Source: Nocardioides panacisoli (GTDB lineage: Bacteria > Actinomycetota > Actinomycetes > Propionibacteriales > Nocardioidaceae). From it: DNA of 64,000 bases. This document shows, in pieces, positions 56,811 through 64,000 of the stretch. Positions within the stretch are counted from its first letter, which is position 1. Each line of letters begins with the position of its first letter. Location: contig NZ_CP080409.1 in NCBI RefSeq assembly GCF_019448235.1, positions 558,001 to 622,000 of the forward strand, given 5' to 3'. The translations under genes were made by a program, and so were the position numbers. A model generated the notes under the pieces. The model did not search any database, had not been told where the DNA came from, and saw only the letters and a program-made list of their open reading frames with translations.

Positions 56811-57626
56811 CTAGGAGGCGCGGACGATCGCCAGGATGCGGCGATCGATCCAGCTGAGGTCGGGCGCGACCCGCATCTCGTAGTTCTCGGTGCCGACCCA
56901 GGTCGCGAAGTCGTCGTGTCCGGCCGCCGCGGCGAACCGCTGCAGCTCCTCGCGCAGGTCCGCATCGACGGGCACCTTCTCCTCCTCGGTGCTGGCGGTG
57001 AGATACAGCGCGTGGAGGTCGAGGAGCCGGGCCAGTTCCGGGATCGGTGCCGCATGGTCGTCGACGCGCAGGTCGACCGCCACGTCGTCGCGGCCGGCGT
57101 ACCCGGCCGCGTCCCGCACCACGAACACGCCGGCCGACTGGCGGCCACGCTTGTCGCCACCGGCGGCGTCACCCGCGGCGAGTACCGCGACCAGTCGCTC
57201 GGCCAACGGGGCCTCCGGGTCACCGCCCAGCCAGGTGGCCTCCATGTCGGCCACCACGTCGGATCCGGCCAGGCAGTTGCCCTGGATGGCGTAGCCGTCC
57301 CCGGTCACCCCGCCCGCCCACGGGATGCACGCGACGCCGGTGTGCCCGGCAGCCCCGCCGGTGGCGTCGACGATGCCGGCCTGGCGGTGGTCGCGTCCCT
57401 CGTCGTCGTCCAGCAGCGACTGCAGCGCCACGTCGGCGGTGGCGCCCTCGTCGAGGTGCGCGAGGGCGAGGCCCTTCCAGGCCACGTTGGCGTCGGCCTG
57501 GGTGGCGACGGCACCGACCCCGGCGACGGCGGCGGGCACGACCGCACCGGCGCCGAGGAACTTCGACGCGACGGCGACGCCCCAGGACGCGCCATCGGCG
57601 GAGCGGGCCACGATGGAGAAGGTCAT
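56811..57626 (-). CDS. DUF1028 family protein (Ntn-hydrolase-like)
   Basis: A 271-residue protein. DUF1028 begins with MTFSIVARSADGASWGVAVASKFLGAGAV (in parts), followed by ATQADANVAWKGLAL, YAIQGNCLAG and the late DDHAAPIPELARLLDLH block, all present. The fold is related to N-terminal nucleophile hydrolases and gamma-glutamyltransferase-type enzymes; the reaction is unknown. TAGGCT (complement of 57633-57638) lies 6 bases from the ATG. It is divergent from pfkA. Confidence 0.9.
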   Translation of the reverse strand: MTFSIVARSADGASWGVAVASKFLGAGAVVPAAVAGVGAVATQADANVAWKGLALAHLDEGATADVALQSLLDDDEGRDHRQAGIVDATGGAAGHTGVACIPWAGGVTGDGYAIQGNCLAGSDVVADMEATWLGGDPEAPLAERLVAVLAAGDAAGGDKRGRQSAGVFVVRDAAGYAGRDDVAVDLRVDDHAAPIPELARLLDLHALYLTASTEEEKVPVDADLREELQRFAAAAGHDDFATWVGTENYEMRVAPDLSWIDRRILAIVRAS

Positions 57627-57655
57627 GCCGTGAGCCTAGGGGTACGCCGCACGAC

Positions 57656-57661
57656 TAGGCT
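57656..57661 (+). promoter_or_regulatory. -10 box of pfkA
   Basis: TAGGCT would start RNA near 57669, giving a leader of about 26 bases that includes the GGGGAGGG ribosome site at 57684-57691. Confidence 0.5.
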
Positions 57662-57694
57662 CGTGGCACGCGACGTCGACCCCGGGGAGGGCCC

Positions 57695-58723
57695 ATGCGA
57701 GTCGGAGTGCTGACCGGAGGCGGTGACTGCCCCGGCCTCAACGCCGTGATCAGGGCCGTCGTCCGCAAGGGTGTCAACGAGCACGGGTTCGAGTTCGTCG
57801 GCTTCCGGGACGGCTGGCGCGGGCCGCTCGAGGGCACCACGATGCCGCTCGACGTGGAGACCTGCCGCGGCATCCTGCCCCGTGGTGGCACCATCCTCGG
57901 CTCCTCGCGCACCAACCCGTTCCGCCTCGACGACGGCGTCGAGCGCATCAAGGACAACCTGGCGGCGGCCGGTGTCGACGCCCTGATCGCGATCGGCGGG
58001 GAGGACACCCTGGGCGTGGCGACCAAGCTCGCCGATGCCGGCGTCGCGGTCGTGGGGGTGCCGAAGACCATCGACAACGACCTCTCCGGCACCGACTTCA
58101 CCTTCGGCTTCGACACCGCGGTCAACATCGCGACCGAGGCCATCGACCGGCTCCACACCACCGCGGAGTCCCACCACCGGGCACTGGTGGTGGAGGTGAT
58201 GGGACGGCACGCCGGCTGGATCGCACTGCACTCGGGCATCGCCGGCGGCGCCAGCATCGTGCTGGTGCCCGAGCAGCCCTTCGACATCGACCAGGTGTGT
58301 GCCCTGGTCGAGCAGCGGTTCGAGTCGCAGTTCGCCCCGATCCTGGTGGTCTCCGAGGGGGCGGTCCCCGCCGACGGGAGCGGCATGACACTGCAGTCGG
58401 GGGAGGAGGACGCCTTCGGTCACGTCCGGCTCGGCGGCATCGGCGACCGACTGGCCCACGAGATCGAGCAGCGCACCGGCAAGGAGGCGCGGGCAGTCGT
58501 CCTGGGCCACGTGCAGCGGGGCGGCACACCGTCGGCGTTCGACCGGTGGTTGGCGACCCGGTTCGGTCTCCAGGCGATCGACGCCGTCGCCGAGGGGGAC
58601 CACGGCGTCATGGTGGCGCTGCGTGGCACCGACATCGTCCGTGTGCCCCTGATCGAGGGCACCGGTGAACTCAAGCTCGTGAGCCCGGAGGAGTACGCCG
58701 AGGCGCAGGTCTTCTTCGGCTGA
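57695..58723 (+). CDS. pfkA: 6-phosphofructokinase, predicted pyrophosphate-dependent
   Basis: A 342-residue PFK that phosphorylates fructose 6-phosphate. N-terminal GVLTGGGDCPGLNAVIR, active-site PKTIDNDLSGTD (base D127), MGRHAGWIAL and GHVQRGGTPSAFDR are complete. The residue at 104 in IGGEDTLG is Asp and 124 is Lys; in this family Asp104 with Lys124 marks pyrophosphate users, whereas ATP users have Gly at 104. So I predict the reversible PPi enzyme, as in Amycolatopsis methanolica. A GGGGAGGG site precedes ATG 57695. Confidence 0.93.
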   Translation: MRVGVLTGGGDCPGLNAVIRAVVRKGVNEHGFEFVGFRDGWRGPLEGTTMPLDVETCRGILPRGGTILGSSRTNPFRLDDGVERIKDNLAAAGVDALIAIGGEDTLGVATKLADAGVAVVGVPKTIDNDLSGTDFTFGFDTAVNIATEAIDRLHTTAESHHRALVVEVMGRHAGWIALHSGIAGGASIVLVPEQPFDIDQVCALVEQRFESQFAPILVVSEGAVPADGSGMTLQSGEEDAFGHVRLGGIGDRLAHEIEQRTGKEARAVVLGHVQRGGTPSAFDRWLATRFGLQAIDAVAEGDHGVMVALRGTDIVRVPLIEGTGELKLVSPEEYAEAQVFFG

Positions 58724-58744
58724 TCGTCGGCGTCCCCGCGGCCC

Positions 58745-59218
58745 TCACCCGAGTCCGTGGGGGCGGCGCAACGCGGCGGGGAGCCGGGTGGCGCCGGGGG
58801 CACGCTCGCTGGTCGCTGCGGTGTCCCCGGGGTTGGCGACGCCGCAGGTCCGCAGCGACAGGCAGCCGCAGCCGATGCAGGAGTCGAGGCCGTCGCGCAG
58901 CGCTCGCAGCGCGCTGATCTGCTCGTCGAGACGGGTGCGCCAGTGCTGGGAGATCCGGGTCCAGTCGGCCTTCGTGGGCGTGCGGTGGGAGGGGAGCCGG
59001 TCGAGCTCGTCGCGGATCTCGTCGAGGGTGAGGCCCACGTTCGCGGCCGCGCGGATGAAGGCGAGGCGACGCAGGACGCTGCGCTCGTAGCGGCGCCGTC
59101 CGCCGGGGGAGCGGCTCGCACTGATCAGTCCGCGCTCCTCGTAGAAGCGCAGTGCCGACGGGGCGAACCCGCTGCGTTCGCTGACCTGCGTCACGGTCAG
59201 CACGTCGTGCTTGTCCAT
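58745..59218 (-). CDS. soxR: Redox-sensitive MerR-type regulator SoxR
   Basis: A 157-residue MerR-family protein with a [2Fe-2S] cluster. The DNA-binding part begins LTVTQVSERSGFAPSALRFYEERGLI; the cluster cysteines are C114, C117, C119 and C125 in CIGCGCLSLRTC, the SoxR signature. In actinobacteria SoxR senses redox-active small molecules and activates a few reductase or transporter genes. The start ATG 59218 has GGAGGA 3 bases upstream. It is divergent from an SDR gene with a SoxR box between. Confidence 0.95.
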   Translation of the reverse strand: MDKHDVLTVTQVSERSGFAPSALRFYEERGLISASRSPGGRRRYERSVLRRLAFIRAAANVGLTLDEIRDELDRLPSHRTPTKADWTRISQHWRTRLDEQISALRALRDGLDSCIGCGCLSLRTCGVANPGDTAATSERAPGATRLPAALRRPHGLG

Positions 59219-59236
59219 GATTCCTCCCGATCGCAC

Positions 59237-59267
59237 TTGAAATAAAGTTAACTTGAACTTCAAGACT
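59237..59267 (+). promoter_or_regulatory. SoxR-type promoter and operator between soxR and the SDR gene
   Basis: The palindrome AAGTTAACTT at 59245-59254, with outer arms CTTGAA (59236-59241) and TTCAAG (59259-59264), matches the SoxR box core GTTAACTTGA. It fills the spacer of a promoter TTGAAA (59237-59242)-N19-AAGACT (59262-59267). A 19-base spacer is the mark of MerR-family-activated promoters. Confidence 0.85.
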
Positions 59268-59301
59268 GACATGCAACGAACCCTTCGACAAGGAGTACGA
59301 C

Positions 59302-60009
59302 ATGTCAGTAGCACTGGTGACCGGAGGATCGGCCGGACTCGGCCGTGCCCTCGTGAGCGCCCTGGCCGACCGCGGCTGGCGCGTGATCACCGACGCGCGG
59401 GACGCGGCACGGCTCGCCGAGGTCGACCACCCAGCGGTGCGCGCCGTCCCCGGTGACGTCGCCGATCCCGACCACCGGGGAGACCTTCTCGCCGCCGTCG
59501 CGGCGGAGGGCCGACTCGACCTCCTCGTGCACAACGCCAGCACCCTGGGACCGACGCCGCTGCCCGAGCTCGGCGCGGTCACCGAGGAGGACCTGGCCCG
59601 GGTCATCGCCACCAACGTGTGGGCACCGGTGGCGCTCACCCAGCGCCTTCTGCTCTGGCTGGAGGCGACGGGCGGCATCCTGGCCTCGATCTCCTCCGAC
59701 GTCGCCGTCGAGCAGGAGCCGGGCTGGGGTGCCTACGGGCTCTCGAAGGCGGCCCTGGACCACGCGACGGCCCAGTTCGGCGCCGAGCATCCGGGCATCG
59801 CGGCGTACGCCGTGGACCCGGGCGACATGCGGACGGCGATGCACCAGGCGGCGTTCCCCGGCGAGGACATCTCCGACCGGCCGCTGCCCGAGAGCGTGGT
59901 GCCGCAGCTGCTGGCGCTGTTCGACCGGCGGCCGCCCAGCGGTCGTCACCGCGCCGCGGACTGGGCGGCCGCGGCTCCGGGCACTCCCGGAGAGGCGGTC
60001 GTGCGATGA
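59302..60009 (+). CDS. SDR family oxidoreductase, predicted SoxR target
   Basis: A 235-residue short-chain dehydrogenase. Cofactor motif VTGGSAGLGRAL at about residues 6-17, VHNAST (NNAG variant) near 76, active-site Ser in LASISSD and YGLSKAALD near 152. It should reduce or oxidise a small carbonyl, perhaps a quinone or redox drug in view of SoxR control. AAGGAG at 59290-59295 serves ATG 59302. The stop overlaps the QueA-like gene (ATGA at 60006), so both are likely under SoxR. Confidence 0.88.
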   Translation: MSVALVTGGSAGLGRALVSALADRGWRVITDARDAARLAEVDHPAVRAVPGDVADPDHRGDLLAAVAAEGRLDLLVHNASTLGPTPLPELGAVTEEDLARVIATNVWAPVALTQRLLLWLEATGGILASISSDVAVEQEPGWGAYGLSKAALDHATAQFGAEHPGIAAYAVDPGDMRTAMHQAAFPGEDISDRPLPESVVPQLLALFDRRPPSGRHRAADWAAAAPGTPGEAVVR

Positions 60010-61058
60010 CGCTGCTCAACGAGACCCCCCGCGTGGTGTTCCCGTCGCCGCACCGGGCCACGGCCGCGCAACCGCCCGAGGCGCGTGGCGGCGCCCGCGA
60101 CGACGTCCGCCTGCTCCTCGCCCGCCCCGACGGCATCACCGACACCGCGTTCGGCGAGCTCGCCGACCACCTCCGGCCCGGCGACGTGGTCGTGGTCAAC
60201 GACAGCGCTACGGTGCTCGGCCAGCTGGACGCCGACCTCGCCGGCCGCGGTCCGGTGGTGCTGCACGTGGCGACGAGGCTGCCGGACGGCACCCGCGTCG
60301 TGGAGCTGCGTACGCCGCCCGGTGCCGACCGCGCCCTCCTCGATGCCGCCGTCGGGGACCGGGTCACCGCGGGGGCGGCGTCGGTGCAGCTGGTGGCGCC
60401 GTACCCGGCGACCTCCTCACCGACCGGGACCGGCAACCGGCTGTGGCGCGCGGCCGTCTCGGGGCCGCTGGACGAGGTGCTGTCCGCCCACGGGCGCCCG
60501 ATCTCCTACGGCTATCTCGACCGGCGCTACCCGCTCGCGGCCTACCAGTCGGTCTTCGCCACCCGTCCGGGCAGCGCGGAGATGCCCTCCGCGGGACGCC
60601 CGTTCACGCCCGAGCTGGTCACCCGTCTGGTCTCGCGGGGAATCGCCGTCGCGCCGGTCACGCTGCACACCGGCGTGAGCTCGCAGGAGGCGGGCGAGGC
60701 GCCGCAGCCGGAGTGGTTCGCGGTGCCCGGGAGCACCGCGCGACTGGTCGAGGCCGCACGCGCCGGTGGCGGCCGCGTGGTGGCCGTCGGCACGACGGTG
60801 ACGCGCGCGCTGGAGTCCGCCGTCGACGGTGACCGGCTCGGTGCGCACCACGGCTGGACCGAGCGGGTCGTGACGCCGGCCGACCCGCCCCGCGTCGTGT
60901 CGGGGCTGGTCACGGGCTGGCACGACCCCGGCGCCTCCCACCTGCTCCTGGTGGAGGCGGTGGCGGGCGCCGCACTCGCGCAGCGCGCCTACGACGCGGC
61001 GGTGGCGGGCGGCTACCGGTGGCACGAGTTCGGGGACAGTGCGCTGTTCCTGCCGTGA
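60006..61058 (+). CDS. QueA-like S-adenosylmethionine:tRNA ribosyltransferase-isomerase family protein
   Basis: A 350-residue protein of the QueA family: DDVRLLLARPDG at the start, LADHLRPGDVVVVNDSATV, YGYLDRRYPLAAYQSVFA near residue 165, GRPFTPELVTRL, VTLHTGVSS near 220 and the late VVAVGTTVTRALE. True QueA adds epoxyqueuosine to tRNA; no tgt or other queuosine gene is seen here, and many actinobacteria lack the pathway, so the substrate may differ. Translational overlap with the SDR and the SoxR box suggest a stress-linked role. Confidence 0.87.
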   Translation: MTLLNETPRVVFPSPHRATAAQPPEARGGARDDVRLLLARPDGITDTAFGELADHLRPGDVVVVNDSATVLGQLDADLAGRGPVVLHVATRLPDGTRVVELRTPPGADRALLDAAVGDRVTAGAASVQLVAPYPATSSPTGTGNRLWRAAVSGPLDEVLSAHGRPISYGYLDRRYPLAAYQSVFATRPGSAEMPSAGRPFTPELVTRLVSRGIAVAPVTLHTGVSSQEAGEAPQPEWFAVPGSTARLVEAARAGGGRVVAVGTTVTRALESAVDGDRLGAHHGWTERVVTPADPPRVVSGLVTGWHDPGASHLLLVEAVAGAALAQRAYDAAVAGGYRWHEFGDSALFLP

Positions 61059-61127
61059 GTGCGGGCCGGCGTCTCGACGGGTCGTCCTCGAATCGGGACG
61101 TCGGCCGGTTCGCCGTACCCTTGAGGG

Positions 61128-62461
61128 GTGAGCAGTTTCCCCACCCTCGAGCAGTTGCACGCCATCGGCGCGAAGCAGCAGCCCACCTACGACGACCCCG
61201 CGGCGCTCGCGGGTGCCGTCGAGCGGCTGCGTGGCCTCCCGCCGCTGGTGTTTGCGGGGGAGTGCGACGACCTGCGCCAGAAGGTCGCGGCGGCCGGTCG
61301 CGGCGAGGCGTTCCTGCTGCAGGGCGGTGACTGCGCGGAGGTGTTCGCCGAGGCCACGGCGGACAACACCCGCAACAAGCTGCGCGTGCTGCTGCAGATG
61401 GCGGTCGTGCTGACCTACGCCGCCTCGGTGCCGGTGGTCAAGATCGGCCGGCTCGCCGGGCAGTACGCCAAGCCCCGTTCCAGCGACATGGAGACCCGCG
61501 ACGGCGTCACGCTGCCGGCCTACCGGGGCGACGCCGTCAACGGCTTCGACTTCACCCCCGAGTCGCGGCGTCCCGACCCGCAGCGGCTGCTGGACGTCTA
61601 CCACGCCTCGGCCTCCACCTTGAACCTCGTGCGGGCCTTCACCACCGGTGGCTACGCCGACCTGCGGCAGGTGCACGCGTGGAACTCCGAGTTCGTCCGC
61701 AACTCCCCGGTCGGCCAGCACTACGAGGCCGTCGCGGCCGAGATCGACCGCGCCCTCACCTTCATGAAGGCCATCGGCGCCGACCCCGACGAGTTCCACC
61801 GGGTCGACTTCTACTCCAGCCACGAGGCGCTGCTGCTGGAGTACGAGCACGCGATGACCCGCATCGACTCGCGCACCGAGCGCCCCTACAACGTCTCGGG
61901 CCACTTCGTGTGGATCGGTGAGCGCACCCGGCAGCTCGACGGCGCGCACGTGGAGTACTTCCGCCACATCCACAACCCGATCGGCTGCAAGCTCGGTCCC
62001 AACGCGACCGCCGACGACGCGCTCGCACTCGCGCGCACCCTCAACCCGGACAACGAGCCGGGACGGTTGACCTTCATCACCCGGTTCGGCCACGACCGCA
62101 TCCGCGAGGGCCTGCCGCCGCTGGTGGAGAAGGTCACCGCGGAGGGCGCCAACGTCACCTGGATGAGCGACCCGATGCACGGCAACACCTTCGAGGCCTC
62201 CACCGGCTTCAAGACCCGTCGGTTCGAGGACGTCCTCGCCGAGGTGCAGGGCTTCTTCGACGTCCACCGCCAGCTCGGCACGGTGCCCGGCGGCATCCTG
62301 GTGGAGAACACCGGCGACGACGTCACCGAGGTGATCGGCGGCGGTGAGGAGCTCGACGAGCACGGGCTCGCGCACCGGTACGAGTCGGTCGTCGACCCGC
62401 GGCTCAACCGCGTGCAGAGCCTGGAGATGGCCTTCAAGGTCGCCGACATGCTCCGCCACGC

Positions 62462-62465
<4 letters not shown>
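61128..62465 (+). CDS. aroG: Class II 3-deoxy-7-phosphoheptulonate synthase (DAHP synthase)
   Basis: First enzyme of the shikimate pathway: condenses phosphoenolpyruvate with erythrose 4-phosphate. The 445-residue class II (plant/mycobacterial) form shows PPLVFAGECDDLR, LLQGGDCAEVF, VVKIGRLAGQYAKPRSSD, VWIGERTRQLDGAHVEYFR (in parts), NPIGCKLGP and TWMSDPMHGNTF. GTG 61128 lies 6 bases after TACCCT (61116-61121). It matches Rv2178c. The threonine aldolase gene overlaps its stop by four bases. Confidence 0.97.
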
Positions 62466-63460
<995 letters not shown>

Positions 63461-64000
63461 TCAGGCCGGAGCCGCCGGCGAGCGCCCCACCATGGGGGGC
63501 AGCTGGCGCACGGCCTGGGCGAGGGCGCGCAGGTCCGTGCCGTGCAGCGCCTGTGGGCCGTCGCACAGGGCGACCTCGGGGTCGGGGTGCACGTCGACGA
63601 TGACGCCGTCCGACCCCACGCCGATCGCCGCACGGGAGAGCGGGACGACCAGGTCGCGACGGCCGGCCGCGTGCGACGGGTCGACGATGACCGGCAGGTG
63701 CGAGTCGGCCTGCACCACCGGTACGGCGGAGATGTCGAGGGTGTTGCGGGTCGCGGGCTCGTGGGTGCGGATGCCCCGCTCGCACAGGACGATCTCCAGG
63801 TTGCCGCGCTGGGCGACGTACTCCGCCGCCATCAGCCACTCCTCGATCGTGGCGGTCATGCCGCGCTTGAGCAGCACGGGCTTGTCGACCTCGCCGACGG
63901 CCTGGAGCAGGCCGAAGTTGCCCATGTTGCGGGTGCCGATCTGCAGCATGTCGGCGTACTCGCACACCATCGGTACGTCGCGGGCGTCGACGACCTCGGT
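63461..64000 (-). CDS. Class I DAHP synthase (AroA-beta/KDOPS-like type), 5' end cut by window
   Basis: The C-terminal 179 codons of a 3-deoxy-7-phosphoheptulonate synthase of the type found in Bacillus and Thermotoga. Visible motifs: MLQIGTRNMGNFGLLQ, KPVLLKRGMTATIEEWL, LCERGIRTHE, LPVIVDPSHAAGRRDLV and DGVIVDVHPDPEVALCDGPQAL (in parts). The reading frame runs off the window at 64000; the part present is preceded by EVVDARDVP, so no start is visible. It is convergent with the threonine aldolase gene with no gap. Confidence 0.95.
   Translation of the reverse strand, partial: TEVVDARDVPMVCEYADMLQIGTRNMGNFGLLQAVGEVDKPVLLKRGMTATIEEWLMAAEYVAQRGNLEIVLCERGIRTHEPATRNTLDISAVPVVQADSHLPVIVDPSHAAGRRDLVVPLSRAAIGVGSDGVIVDVHPDPEVALCDGPQALHGTDLRALAQAVRQLPPMVGRSPAAPA

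Overview
The window is chromosomal DNA from a high-GC actinobacterium. Gene content and order (nadD-rsfS-histidine phosphatase, degV-comEA-comEC-holA-rpsT, lepA, hemW, hrcA-dnaJ, rsmE, phoH-ybeY, metF, class II DAHP synthase) match Actinomycetia, and the small accessory genes look like Nocardioidaceae/Propionibacteriales; the family-level placement is inference. Many genes start with GTG. About twenty start 6-7 bases after a TAnnnT box, so leaderless transcription appears to be common. I see no insertion sequence, prophage, CRISPR array or rRNA operon, and only one tRNA gene.

Layout. 1-6.2 kb: 3' end of etfA, proA, a DMT transporter, a CDP-alcohol phosphatidyltransferase with a small membrane protein, then nadD-rsfS-phosphatase. 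6.2-13.7 kb: tRNA-Ala(GGC) followed by an accessory, envelope-directed stretch: a secreted beta-propeller/RTX protein, an ECF sigma/anti-sigma pair divergent from a His-rich SodC-like lipoprotein, a Pr6Pr membrane protein, a Tat-exported PhoX and an SDR. 13.7-42.6 kb: the conserved leuS-degV-com-holA-rpsT-lepA-hemW-hrcA-dnaJ-rsmE-HIT-phoH-ybeY-hlyC block. It is interrupted by a subtilase with an XRE-type regulator, an aminoglycoside-phosphotransferase-like kinase, an epimerase, an acyl-CoA synthetase, a DUF3097 protein, a metallo-beta-lactamase-fold protein and an iron-box-controlled DUF2470 protein.

43.5-64 kb: a second conserved block (polyprenyl synthetase, metF, FadD15-like ligase, SRPBCC, ArsA/Get3-like ATPase, two ROK kinases, acyltransferase, MacS/MacR two-component system, PPi-type phosphofructokinase, class II DAHP synthase). 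It resembles the M. tuberculosis Rv2172c-Rv2187 region and adjacent S. coelicolor genes. Inserted in it is a SoxR regulator divergent from an SDR/QueA-like pair. The window ends inside a second, class I, DAHP synthase. The join between the two blocks (about 42.6-43.6 kb) lacks era, which normally follows ybeY and the CBS-domain gene.

Regulation visible in the DNA: a CIRCE element before hrcA, a DtxR/IdeR iron box before the DUF2470 gene, a SoxR box in a 19-bp-spaced promoter before the SDR gene, and several terminator hairpins. The least expected structures are repeats placed at gene 3' ends: a 60-bp tandem array containing the last codons and stop of leuS, a 91-bp array containing the last codons and stop of the DUF3097 gene, a related element abutting the stop of the APH-like gene, and a 21-22-bp periodic motif just after etfA and after the TM2 gene, with an inverted copy before proA.
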